Origin: Lentisphaerota bacterium
GTDB lineage: Bacteria; Verrucomicrobiota; Lentisphaeria; Victivallales; Victivallaceae
Length of the DNA stretch: 59,807 nucleotides
NCBI GenBank assembly: GCA_024225035.1
Contig: JAAEMX010000127.1
Location: 1 to 59,807 of the forward strand
Direction: 5' to 3'
Shown here: positions 25,376 through 34,284 of the stretch, piece after piece
How the letters are laid out: every line of letters starts with the position of its first letter
Position numbering within the stretch: the stretch's first letter is position 1
The notes under the pieces: generated by a model
Databases searched by the model: none
Told to the model about the DNA's origin: nothing
The model's input: the letters and a program-made list of their open reading frames with translations, nothing else
Made by a program: the position numbers and the translations under genes

Positions 25376-25874
25376 AAATTGATCTCTCTATTATTATGGG
25401 TTACTATTATGAATGAATGCGACTATAACATATATTCTTCCTAAAACATATATTCTTCCTAAAACAAATTTTAATTATATAAATAGAGAAGGAGGCAATT
25501 AACTTTTACGGGTATTAGCCCATTCCCACACTTTCCCCTTAGGGATTCCCCGCCTCTGACTCAAGCGCAACTCGGGGAGGTTTAAAAAATCAACTAGGAG
25601 GTATGAAATGGCACGTGGATGCAAGAAAGAATAAATTGATATTTAGATTTCCACCATCTGGTTAGTTCAATCGTAGGCCCTGGGTGTAAAAAAATAGAAT
25701 GATAAATAATATGCATGTAATCCTTTACAATTCAATTTTACCAATCTTTTAAACAGGTTCTTACAAATATCCCTTTATATTTATTTTTTTATTGGAAACT
25801 TTGTTTAAATGCTAAATAGTAAGAGGTGTCTATATCTATTTATTGCACAAATATATTTTAAAAAAGGAAAACGG
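25376..25874. other. Leader region before hflK with a hairpin and a perfectly placed 8-codon ORF
   Basis: About 500 bases. A tandem TTCTTCCTAAAACA word occurs at 25433-25465. TCCCCG / CGGGGA (25547-25552 and 25573-25578) can form a hairpin. Then AGGAGG (25596-25601) stands six bases ahead of ATG at 25608, which opens an 8-codon frame MARGCKKE ending at 25634. It may be a leader peptide, or the start of a gene lost by deletion. Nothing else is recognised. Confidence 0.3.
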
Positions 25875-26858
25875 ATGCAGCAAAGAACACCTGAAGATGC
25901 AATGCGGGAATTGAAAGAAAATTTCGGAGGCATTATCAAATATTTGCCCTATATAATACTAATCTCGATAATCGCTATAATTCTTATAAATATGATCTAT
26001 TCGATTGGCCCTGACGAAGTAGGTGTTGTTCAGAGATTTGGAAAATATCATGAAACAACTACCCCAGGGCTGCACGTAAAAATACCGTTTGGCATTGATA
26101 AGGTTACACCCGTAAAAATACAGCGTATTTTTAAAGAAGAATTCGGGACAAGAACAATAGCTGTAGGGAATTCAACGCAATCACATTCAGACGAATCTTT
26201 AATGCTTACAGGAGATTTGAATATTTTGGATGTAAAATGGATTGTCCAGTTTAGGGTTAAAGACCCGGTTCAGTTGCTTTTTGCAACAAGAGACCCCGTC
26301 ACGAACCTGAGAAACGTTGCTGAAATCGTCATGAGAAGACTTGTTGGTGATTATACCGTAGATGAAGTCCTCACAACTAAGAGAGAAGAAATAGACGTAG
26401 AGGCACAACTTGATATGCAGAACCTTCTTGAAGAGTATAACACCGGCCTAAAAGTTGTTACAGTTAAGCTGCTGGATGTAAATCCCCCGAATAAAGTAAA
26501 GCCCGCATTTAATGAAGTAAACGAAGCAAAGCAGGAAAAAGAACAGGCCATTAACCAGGCCTGGGAAGCATATAATAAGGTTATACCAAAGGCCAGAGGT
26601 GAAGCAAAAAAAACTATCCGCGAAGCCGAAGGATACTCCCTTGATAAAATAAACCGCGCAAAAGGTGACGCAGATAGATTTCTAGCAGTACTGGCAGAAT
26701 ACAATAAAGCTCCCGAAATAACCAAAAAAAGAATATATATTGAAACTATGTCTGAAGTTATTCCAATGGCTAAGCAAAAATACGTCATGGATCCAACACA
26801 ATCGTCAATACTTCCTCTTTTAAATATTGGGCAGAAGGTACAAGGAGATATCAAATGA
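25875..26858 (+). CDS. hflK: HflK-like membrane protease modulator
   Basis: HflK is a stomatin/prohibitin-type membrane protein that forms a large complex with HflC around the FtsH protease. From the ATG at 25875 (AAAGGA seven bases ahead) the protein has about 327 residues. It has a cytoplasmic N-terminal stretch, a transmembrane helix (about 25-45, YIILISIIAIILI), the SPFH core opening with IGPDEVGVVQRFGK, and a long charged coiled coil with ARGEAKKTIREAEG. An in-frame ATG at 25809 would add 22 residues unlike HflK. Its stop overlaps the hflC start by ATGA, so translation is coupled. No ftsH is in the window. Confidence 0.9.
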   Translation: MQQRTPEDAMRELKENFGGIIKYLPYIILISIIAIILINMIYSIGPDEVGVVQRFGKYHETTTPGLHVKIPFGIDKVTPVKIQRIFKEEFGTRTIAVGNSTQSHSDESLMLTGDLNILDVKWIVQFRVKDPVQLLFATRDPVTNLRNVAEIVMRRLVGDYTVDEVLTTKREEIDVEAQLDMQNLLEEYNTGLKVVTVKLLDVNPPNKVKPAFNEVNEAKQEKEQAINQAWEAYNKVIPKARGEAKKTIREAEGYSLDKINRAKGDADRFLAVLAEYNKAPEITKKRIYIETMSEVIPMAKQKYVMDPTQSSILPLLNIGQKVQGDIK

Positions 26859-27808
26859 AAATAGTTATCGGCATAATAGTTATTGTTATAATTCTAGCAG
26901 CAGTTTTTTTTACCAGTTCTATTTATACTGTTTCGGAAGGCAAACAGGCTGTAATAACTCAGTTCGGCAGACCTATAGGTGAACCTATAACAACAGCTGG
27001 ACTACACTTTAAAAAACCATTTATTCAAAAAATTCATTACTTCGAAAAAAAACTGCTCAGATGGAACGGAGATCCAAACCAAATTCCTACAAAAGATAAA
27101 AAATATATCTGGGTCGATACTACCGCAAGATGGAAAATTGTCGATCCCCTTAAATTTCTACAATCGGTTAACAGTGAACAGGGTGCTCATTCTCGTCTTG
27201 ATGATATTATAAACTCGGCTACACGTGATGTTATCACAGGCCATCTCCTGGTTGAAGCTGTCAGGGACTCCAACAGGATTATTAACGAAGATAATAAAGC
27301 CGAAGATTCCGGAGACAAAGTATTGGCCGATGCAACCCTTGAACCTATATCTACCGGGCGGGAACAACTTGAAGAAATAATACTAAAAAGAGCTGGACGC
27401 CTTGCACCCAAATATGGCATTGAGCTTGTTGATGTTCGCATTAAACGATTAAACTATGTTACCGGCGTCAGACAAAAGGTTTATGGCAGAATGATTGCTG
27501 AAAGAAAACGCGCCGCAGAAAAATACCGTTCGGAAGGACAGGGCAAAAAAGCTGAAATTGACGGTAAACGAGGAAAAGAACTGAAATTAATAGCATCCGG
27601 CGCTTATCGCAAAGCACAGGGAATAAAAGGAAAGGCTGATTCACAGGTTACAAAAATTTATGCTGACGCCTATGGCAAAAATCCAAAATTCTATGCGTTT
27701 CTGAAAACACACGAAACCTACCGAAAAGGAATTGACAAAAATACAACGCTTATACTATCCACTGGCAACGATTACTATAAGTATCTGAAAAGCTCAAACA
27801 CAGAGTAG
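26855..27808 (+). CDS. hflC: HflC-like membrane protease modulator
   Basis: Partner of HflK. The 317-residue protein has an N-terminal transmembrane helix (residues 3-22), then the SPFH domain with YTVSEGKQAVITQFGRP and the FEKKLLRWNGDP strand typical of HflC. The C-terminal coiled coil holds AERKRAAEKYRSEGQGKKAEI, and the end FYAFLKTHETY with ILSTGNDYY is the usual HflC close. The pair hflK-hflC, with the 4-base overlap, forms a two-gene operon lying within the foreign block between the direct repeats. This position suggests that the pair arrived with the insertion or sits as cargo on it. Confidence 0.9.
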   Translation: MKIVIGIIVIVIILAAVFFTSSIYTVSEGKQAVITQFGRPIGEPITTAGLHFKKPFIQKIHYFEKKLLRWNGDPNQIPTKDKKYIWVDTTARWKIVDPLKFLQSVNSEQGAHSRLDDIINSATRDVITGHLLVEAVRDSNRIINEDNKAEDSGDKVLADATLEPISTGREQLEEIILKRAGRLAPKYGIELVDVRIKRLNYVTGVRQKVYGRMIAERKRAAEKYRSEGQGKKAEIDGKRGKELKLIASGAYRKAQGIKGKADSQVTKIYADAYGKNPKFYAFLKTHETYRKGIDKNTTLILSTGNDYYKYLKSSNTE

Positions 27809-28042
27809 ATACATGCTTTATTATTGCTTTTCTGCAAAAGGCAATGCCGAGGCGAAAGCATAGGCCAACAACATTGGATCTGGGACAACATCGTGAAGAA
27901 AAATAGAAACAAGCATGCAAATGGTAAACGTAGCGTTTATAGCATTACTGTTGAAAAGAGTTTAAACAAGTTCTAAAGACTTTTCCATGCCGCAAGGTAG
28001 CAACATAAATACCTCCAGAAATGCTGATAAATAGCTTCTCGG
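27809..28042. other. Spacer between hflC and the second direct repeat
   Basis: Short open frames without known similarity. I see no promoter, terminator or repeat that can be supported. Confidence 0.25.
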
Positions 28043-29050
28043 GGCGATGAAGACAAAAAAGAGCCCGGTTTGAGACGTCAGCCGGGCTGCATAATATTAT
28101 GGAGTGTGAAAACACCCTGAAATATGGCAAAAAGAGCAGTAGAAATCAATCAAAATAGAAAATTTTCCAAAAATTTTTATGTTACAAGGGTGTTGTTAAC
28201 CCAAAAATTTTGAGCTTAGATCTTCAAAAATAGGCTAATTTAGGTTAACGACCCCAAAAAAGGCAAAAAAATTCTAAATTTTAGTATGAGCTACTTACAG
28301 CTAACTGCACATAGGCTAATTAGGTCTCTTAAGAAGTCTTTTAAATGTGTGTTTATTGAATGTAGTGCCTTGTGAAAGAATATTCACTTTTTAAGGGATA
28401 GCAAAAAATCAATTTCAGCTTTTAAACTGTTCATCTCATCTTTGCTTAAGGTATTTATAAAATTGGTGTTGTTATATAACCATTCAGCGTCTTGATAGGA
28501 AATACCAAGGTCTTCAGCCGCTAACTGTAAGGCTTTGCGTTTATGGTTCTTAATAAGCTTCATAGCCTCATTTTGGGCTTTGATATATCTTTTAACCCAG
28601 GCTGGGTGGTTCCTTGCAAAAGATTCACTAGTTGCGACAACTAACTTTGGCTGCATTAGACCTGTTGCTGTCGTCAAGACTCTTGCTCCTCTTTTTTCAG
28701 CGTTTAACATTTCAACTGTGGTCAACAATACAGCATCTGCATTTTTATCAAACATAGCATTATATGTTTCTGTCAATGACATTGGTATATAGTTGACATC
28801 TTTCATTGTCATATTGTTTTTTGATAGTGCTTCGAGTAGCATTTGCTGCAAGTAAGCTCCGCTAGGGGTTGCTACAGTTTTTCCTTTCAAGTCTTTTACT
28901 GATTTAATATTTGGGTTAGTAGTCATTAAAGCCAAGGTGTCACCAGGGTTGCAAACTGCTCTTATTATGTGCAGTTTTATATTTTGGCCTGCTGCTATAA
29001 TTATACTGGTAGTATTTATAGAGCCGCAGATATCAATTTTTCCTGCAGCA
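28043..29050. repeat. About 1-kb direct repeat, copy 2
   Basis: Alignable with copy 1 at 23330 over the hairpin, the AT-rich spacer and the NMT1-like coding sequence, in the same orientation. Copy 2 has a premature stop near 28384, where copy 1 continues to 23589, and many point differences, so the duplication is old. Recombination between the copies would delete or circularise the asparaginase-hflKC segment. Confidence 0.8.
28055..28088 (-). terminator. Minus-strand terminator in repeat copy 2
   Basis: AGCCCGG / CCGGGCT with a 13-base loop, with six A preceding it on the plus strand (U-run on the minus strand). Counterpart of the hairpin in copy 1. Confidence 0.75.
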
Positions 29051-29155
29051 ACCGCTTGGGCTTGTTTCAGGCCATGGGTTATATCATAAAATTTTACCTT
29101 AATCCCATCTTGTGCAAACTCTTTTTCCAGTAACCCTTTTTTCCTCTTTAGAGGT
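28384..29155 (-). pseudogene. NMT1/SsuA-like substrate-binding protein, both ends lost (copy 2)
   Basis: The ATG at 28935 gives 183 residues, but the same frame continues upstream to about 29155 and encodes family sequence: NLPPLKRKKGLLEKEFAQDG, then FYDITHGLKQAQAVAAGKIDICGSIN. The gene therefore lacks only its signal peptide and first strand on that side. At the other end it stops after LLSLKK, some 35 codons before copy 1 does. The binding-protein motifs LALMTTNPNIKSVKDLKGKT and YIPMSLTETYNAM are present. Combined with copy 1 it shows that an intact ancestor was duplicated and then eroded from different ends. Confidence 0.65.
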
Positions 29156-29164
29156 GGAAGGTTA

Positions 29165-29354
29165 GAGCCAAAGAAAGCGGCCTATAAAAAACTCAAGCAT
29201 TACTACTATTCCACCGGGCACCAAAGCTAAATATAAAGCCAAGTCTTATGAACTCTTTTCCGGCAAGCCGCTCTTTGAGGAAGAGATGGAAATTGATACC
29301 ACCAATGGCAAGGTAGAAGTCACCGAAAAGAAAGTTGAGTATAACAGGAATTGA
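29165..29354 (+). pseudogene. Unidentified coding remnant with a frame change
   Basis: A frame reading LEPKKAAYKKLKHYYYSTG shifts into another frame with IPPGTKAKYKAKSYELFSGK and EVTEKKVEYN, then a stop at 29354. The second part has the composition of a real protein end. I recognise no family and no start, so it is probably the 3' end of a deleted gene. Confidence 0.3.
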
Positions 29355-29445
29355 ACATTGGAGGTAGAGTGATGGTCTATTTTATAACCTCCTAATCCTC
29401 TAGGGATAAGGTCTCTATTTTAGCATAATACAGAAGGTGTAGAAA

Positions 29446-29724
29446 ATGAAGTTTCAAAGAAAAGCTGTAATCATAGAAGCTATTCAATTCACTAATGACA
29501 ACCTTGAAAAGCTAATACAATTCATGGGGAAACGTTTTGGTGAAATATCAATGCCTAAAAATTCCAATAAAAAAATGAAACTTACTGTTACTACACTTGA
29601 AGATTGTCATGATAGCAGAGTCGTACATGTTGCAAATGAAGGTGACTGGATTGTGAAGGGAGTAAGAAATGAATTTTATCCCTGCAAACCAGATATATTT
29701 TTAGAAACACATGATATAGTATAA
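29446..29724 (+). CDS. Phage-type PGDYG-like small protein
   Basis: A 92-residue protein of the kind common in phages and prophages: it opens MKFQRKAVIIEAIQFTNDN (family form K..PV.IEA.QWT..N) and closes GDWIVKGVRNEFYPCKPDIF, the conserved end. The middle is shortened and diverged. Its biochemical role is unknown. It sits near the right boundary of the proposed insertion, 18 bases before the integrase-upstream-like sequence. An inverted pair GGAGGT / ACCTCC (29361-29395) lies in front. Presence of this gene supports a phage-derived or integrative origin for the block. Confidence 0.7.
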   Translation: MKFQRKAVIIEAIQFTNDNLEKLIQFMGKRFGEISMPKNSNKKMKLTVTTLEDCHDSRVVHVANEGDWIVKGVRNEFYPCKPDIFLETHDIV

Positions 29725-29741
29725 CCATTCACTTGTCGTAA

Positions 29742-29795
29742 TATGTTGCTGTAAGTAGCTCTAAGTCTCCCTACGATGTAAGATATGGGTAAGAT
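29742..29795. other. 54-bp sequence related to the region upstream of the integrase at 54 kb (att-like remnant)
   Basis: Aligned without gaps to 53991-54044, I count 42 identical bases of 54, including TATGTTGCTG, GTAAGATA and GGTAAGAT. It lies about 55 bases from the point where the prepilin gene frame loses similarity. A tyrosine-recombinase attachment arm or a former integrase promoter are the best readings. Confidence 0.5.
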
Positions 29796-29848
29796 TAGAA
29801 TTTTAAAGTAAGACTTTTTGGGAAATTGTGGTTAATGTAAGTTGTTTG

Positions 29849-30496
29849 TTATAAGGTGATAATGTCTTTGTTGATTATCAGTTTGTGACTTGTGATTCTC
29901 TGGATACATGGCAGATCGCTTGTGAATTCACAAACAGTAATGGCGCTTGATGGTTTCCGGATCATACCCTGTTTTACCTGCTGCATCCTATCAGTCAGGG
30001 AGGATATTTTCAGATGAGGCATGATGAGCTCATTAACGGTATAGCTCATGTTTGGAGCTTGTTTGTCAAAGGAACCGTTTTTAGAAGTCTGTCCGCCTGG
30101 GACTCTTATTTTTTCTCTCCAGAAATTCTTGTGGTCAGCATTGCTGCCGTAACAAGTTGGTGCCCAGCCTCCGTTTTGATCAGATTTGCAAACGTATACT
30201 TTTCCTGCAGAGCAGTATGACCGCAGCATTCCTGACCAATGAACATATCCGTTACCGCTGCCGGAATTGTCTTGATCGTAGTATGCTGAAGGAAAGAATT
30301 CCTCAGAGTCATCAACATACATCATAAGCGCAAGACCAATCTGTTTGCCTGAGGTGCACGCTATGGTGTGACCTTTTTCACGTGCCTTGTTAAGTGCAGG
30401 CAGGAGCATTCCTGAAAGTATTGCTATGATAGTAATTACTACTAAAAGTTCAATTAAGGTGAATTGTTTCTTTTGTTTCATCTCTTTACTCTCCAT
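29849..30496 (-). pseudogene. Prepilin-like protein, N-terminal part of a split gene
   Basis: The N-terminus [19 protein letters not shown] is the class III prepilin leader and helix, with the cleavage/methylation site before Phe. [14 protein letters not shown] follows, the form found in Lentisphaerota. The pilin globular part continues to [18 protein letters not shown], after which the frame turns to [16 protein letters not shown] and stops. The C-terminal block with the DGH motif is missing. That block is found at 22866-23090 on the same strand, 6.7 kb downstream in the direction of transcription. Sum of the parts (about 205 plus 70 residues) fits a normal member. I conclude that one gene was interrupted. 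The piece may still be translated. Confidence 0.7.
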
Positions 30497-31103
30497 TTTG
30501 GTTTGAGATTTTTTGCTTTTGAAATTTTCTTAATCCGTATTCGAATGTTTCCGGATTTATTTTTATTTTAAAGGGTCCTTTATATAATAGCAACAGACCT
30601 TTCAGTTATTGAATTAATTCCAAAACCTTAGCTAATTATTCTAACATTTATCTAATTTATGTGGTGCTTAAAGTTTTTATAATTAATGGAGTGGCTGTTT
30701 TCACATGTCTTCTTCTTATTGTTCAAAGCATTATTTGCATCATAACTGTTTTTTTGATGTCTATTACCAAAATTTGTGTTTTATTTATAAATTCTATGGA
30801 ACATAATTAAATTTCTGCTACTCTATCAAAATATAGAGGGTAATTATATCTAAATTTAAGTATAAACTGTAATATTTAACCACTTAATTTAAGCGGATGA
30901 AATTGCAGTTTTAAATTTGGAAATCCGATGTTTATACTTCATACGCTTTGAGAGTTGAGGTTAAGGGCAGTCGGGCAGGAGAAGAAGTTTTGCTAATGCA
31001 ATTTTTATTTGTAGGTTATTTGCATCTTATTTAGTAAAGTTTTAGCAACACTTAGCATCCCTCAAGTAATGTTTAACATATAAATTATTACAGGGAAACA
31101 GAC
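30497..31103. other. Intergenic region between the divergent prepilin gene and the unknown gene
   Basis: About 600 AT-rich bases. No gene, hairpin or repeat could be supported. It probably holds two divergent promoters. Confidence 0.4.
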
Positions 31104-32204
31104 ATGGACATTGTTTTTAGTACTATCTTGAAAGATCGTACTATAAGGGGGTTAATTAGAGAACGTCGCAAGCTTAAAGATTATGTGCATCATTATGTAA
31201 ACAGAGATTATGCCTACTTAAATGTATATTTTCCCAATCTTCTTAATACACTTAAAGAGCTCCTTGCTCCCGGAATACTGGCTTATTACTGTTATGTGCA
31301 TGAGATTGACATATTTTTTCCGAGAGGTTGGTTAACTTGGAAAATGCGCCATGTAAACAAAAATGTGGAAGAAAAGGTTAGAGAACTCTTTGGACATATT
31401 GAGGCAATATTGCCTATGAGTTCAGGTGACCTGAGAAATTTCGCCGATTTTAAAACTCAATTAGATGAACGTTTAAACTGGAGTGTAAGTCAATTTAGGA
31501 CTCGGCATACCTTGCACAATCATTCTTTTTGGAACTTATGTCAGATTTTTTATGGAAATATGCCTGATAATATATGCCTTATGCCATGTCCGGATGGGTT
31601 GAATAAATTTTACGTCAAGAGCTTCTCTGAGAGGAACTATCAAGAATTAAATAATAAGATGCTTGATATTGCACATAACTTTATAAAAAATAACCCAAAG
31701 ACTAAATTGATTGGAATTGACCAGACGTCAATAATAAATAACAACATGTTATACCCTGATAAACTGCTTGAAAGAACTTTACAGGATTTCGGATATAACC
31801 TTAACTATCAAGTGAGCAAGGATTTATTGACTTATGGAATACAGGTTGATACGTGGGAAATTTTATCTTACTATAGCCCTTGGGATAAATGTCATCAATA
31901 TCTTCCTATGAAAGAGGCTGCGGCTTTGAGTTATTATAGAATTTACAAGTCTATGAGTAAACGTAGCATTGGTGCTGGAGTAAGAGAGGTTGCTATGAGG
32001 GAAAATTTTAAGTTTTTAATTAAGCAAATAACTTTTCTGATAGGAGTATACGGAGTTAATGGTGCTCCAACTGATAATGCTTTGTTCATCTTAAATGAAA
32101 TAGATACTCAGAAAAGAGGTTTTAGAAATAAAAAGCTTACCCCGCGTGGATACTGTGCCAGTTTTTGGAATCAGAAGAGTCAAAACGAAAGTTTTTACAG
32201 GTAG
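31104..32204 (+). CDS. Protein of unknown function, 366 residues
   Basis: No family is recognised. The protein is rich in aromatic and basic residues. It has a hydrophobic stretch near residues 46-65 (LLNTLKELLAPGILAYYCY) but no clear membrane helix or signal peptide. Conserved-looking blocks are FRTRHTLHNHSFWNLCQIF (about 132-150) and the tail NKKLTPRGYCASFWNQKS. The ATG at 31104 follows ACAGGGAAAC. The gene is isolated: an AT-rich spacer of 600 bases precedes it and 430 bases follow before pyrG. AT-rich codon use and its place next to the accessory block suggest horizontal transfer. No link to the kinase-like proteins was found. Confidence 0.5.
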   Translation: MDIVFSTILKDRTIRGLIRERRKLKDYVHHYVNRDYAYLNVYFPNLLNTLKELLAPGILAYYCYVHEIDIFFPRGWLTWKMRHVNKNVEEKVRELFGHIEAILPMSSGDLRNFADFKTQLDERLNWSVSQFRTRHTLHNHSFWNLCQIFYGNMPDNICLMPCPDGLNKFYVKSFSERNYQELNNKMLDIAHNFIKNNPKTKLIGIDQTSIINNNMLYPDKLLERTLQDFGYNLNYQVSKDLLTYGIQVDTWEILSYYSPWDKCHQYLPMKEAAALSYYRIYKSMSKRSIGAGVREVAMRENFKFLIKQITFLIGVYGVNGAPTDNALFILNEIDTQKRGFRNKKLTPRGYCASFWNQKSQNESFYR

Positions 32205-32631
32205 TTTGTGTATGAAATTATCTCTGTGATTCTTTGAAAAAATTCAGCATTTCCCAGTAGTATAAGAATATGGATTTTTAGTGATAAATATTATCCAGAT
32301 AATACTTTTTCAGCAGCAGTTAATTATGATGGTTGTTTTTTTGCAAATGCATTTGAAAAAATGGCGTTCACGTGGCATTATAAAGCCCAGCCTGATTAGC
32401 TATCACAATATTTGAAATAAACCGGTATTCCGGAGGCTTTTTTGTATAGTTTTCGTTAATTTTTGTACTATTGTACTTACTATATAAAAAACAGGAATAT
32501 GTCAGGAGTATTTGCTTGTATATATTTTGTTAGGCTTAGCAAGATTGTGCTTAGCCTGCATTTATATGAATTCTGGTTAATTGTGGTCAAATACGTTTAA
32601 AATTATATCATAAAGTAATTAACGGAATAAT
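32205..32631. other. Intergenic region before pyrG
   Basis: About 430 bases, AT-rich. No hairpin of the pyrimidine-attenuation type could be recognised with confidence, and no ORF. Confidence 0.4.
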
Positions 32632-34242
32632 ATGACAAAACATATATTTATCACAGGCGGGGTCGTATCTTCTCTGGGAAAGGGAATCACAGCCGCGTCA
32701 TTGGCAATGCTGCTTAAACATCGCGGCTACCGGGTCGCTATGCAAAAAATGGATCCTTATATCAACGTTGATCCCGGTACTATGTCTCCTTACCAGCATG
32801 GCGAGGTGTATGTAACCGATGACGGAGCTGAAACAGACCTTGACCTGGGACATTATGAACGGTTTGCCGGAGTAAATTGTTCTAAAGCCAGTAACTACAC
32901 AACCGGGCGTATTTTCAGCAACGTCATTGAGCGGGAACGCAAAGGCGGCTACCTTGGCGGTACTGTTCAGGTTATTCCGCATATTACAGACGAGATTAAA
33001 CGGGCGATTTCTTCTCTTGATAGTCCCGACACTGACATAATAATCACCGAAATCGGTGGTACTGCGGGTGATATTGAATCTCTTCCTTTTTTAGAGGCAA
33101 TCCGCCAGTTTAAACACGAAGCCGGCACGGGGAACGCAATTTTTATTCACTTGACTCTGGTGCCATACATTAAAGCTGCCGGTGAAATGAAGACCAAGCC
33201 GTCTCAGCAGTCGGTTGGTATTCTGCGTAATATCGGTATTGTGCCTGATATTCTGGTTTGCCGTACTGAAAAGCCGATGCAGGATGAGCATTTCTCTAAG
33301 CTGTCACTTTTCTGCAATGTTGCGAAAGAGCTGGTTATTGAAGAGCGTGACGTGCAAAATTCGATTTATGAAGTTCCTCTCGAACTGGCAAGGCAGGAAG
33401 TTGATACAAAAGTTCTCCAGCAGCTTCAGTTACCGCCGAAAGAACTCAAGATTGACGGCTGGAAAAATATGGTGGAAAGAGTAATAGCTCACGAAAAATC
33501 CTCTGTATCAATAGCTGTTGTAGGTAAATATATAAGTTTGCGTGATGCTTATAAGAGCATTTACGAAGCGCTTGATCATGCTGGAATCGCGCATGACGCT
33601 AAAGTTAATATAATGATGGTGGAAGCTGAGAAACTTGAAAAGAGCGGCAACTTTGATTTGATTAAAGAAGCAGACGGAATTCTTGTTCCAGGCGGTTTTG
33701 GTGACCGCGGAATAGCTGGTAAACTTTTAGCGATTCAATATGCTCGTGAAAACAATGTGCCTTTCCTCGGTATATGTCTTGGAATGCAGTGTGCTGTTAT
33801 CGAGTTTGCCAAAAACGTATTGGGCTACAGTGATGCCAATAGTACTGAGTTTGATGAAGAAAGCACACATCCGGTTATTGACCTGATGCTTTCGCAGAAA
33901 ACCGTTACTGACAAGGGCGGAACTATGCGCCTGGGAGCCTACCCATGTGAGCTGAAATCCGGAACCCGGGCAGCTAAGGCATATGGCGAAACCAGTATAT
34001 CTGAACGCCATCGCCACAGATATGAATTTAATAATGCTTTCAGGAAAAATGTTGAAGGTGAAGGCTTGGAAATCGTTGGAACGTCACCAGACGGCAAACT
34101 GGTTGAGATTGTTGAAAACGTGAATCACCCATGGTTTGTGGCCTGTCAGTTCCATCCTGAGTTTAAATCAAGACCGCTTGAACCGCACCCGTTGTTTGAT
34201 GACTTTATAAGTGCATCTCTTGACGGTAGGAAAAATAAGTAA
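32632..34242 (+). CDS. pyrG: CTP synthase
   Basis: CTP synthase aminates UTP with glutamine as ammonia donor. The 536-residue protein opens with [23 protein letters not shown], the ATP loop, and has the metal/UTP region [15 protein letters not shown]. After about residue 290 comes the class I glutamine amidotransferase domain with GGFGDRG, the nucleophile in GICLGMQ and the His/Glu of QFHPEF. Length is typical. The carB gene follows after 42 bases on the same strand, so both are likely cotranscribed. This joins two glutamine-dependent steps of pyrimidine synthesis. Confidence 0.97.
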   Translation: MTKHIFITGGVVSSLGKGITAASLAMLLKHRGYRVAMQKMDPYINVDPGTMSPYQHGEVYVTDDGAETDLDLGHYERFAGVNCSKASNYTTGRIFSNVIERERKGGYLGGTVQVIPHITDEIKRAISSLDSPDTDIIITEIGGTAGDIESLPFLEAIRQFKHEAGTGNAIFIHLTLVPYIKAAGEMKTKPSQQSVGILRNIGIVPDILVCRTEKPMQDEHFSKLSLFCNVAKELVIEERDVQNSIYEVPLELARQEVDTKVLQQLQLPPKELKIDGWKNMVERVIAHEKSSVSIAVVGKYISLRDAYKSIYEALDHAGIAHDAKVNIMMVEAEKLEKSGNFDLIKEADGILVPGGFGDRGIAGKLLAIQYARENNVPFLGICLGMQCAVIEFAKNVLGYSDANSTEFDEESTHPVIDLMLSQKTVTDKGGTMRLGAYPCELKSGTRAAKAYGETSISERHRHRYEFNNAFRKNVEGEGLEIVGTSPDGKLVEIVENVNHPWFVACQFHPEFKSRPLEPHPLFDDFISASLDGRKNK

Positions 34243-34284
34243 ATAATTATCTAAAATAAATTTTAATAGACAAAAGGTAGTTTA

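Noticed and set aside
25640..25690. tRNA-like fragment GTTCAATCGTAGGCCC
   Set aside because: No acceptor or anticodon stem can be drawn around it.
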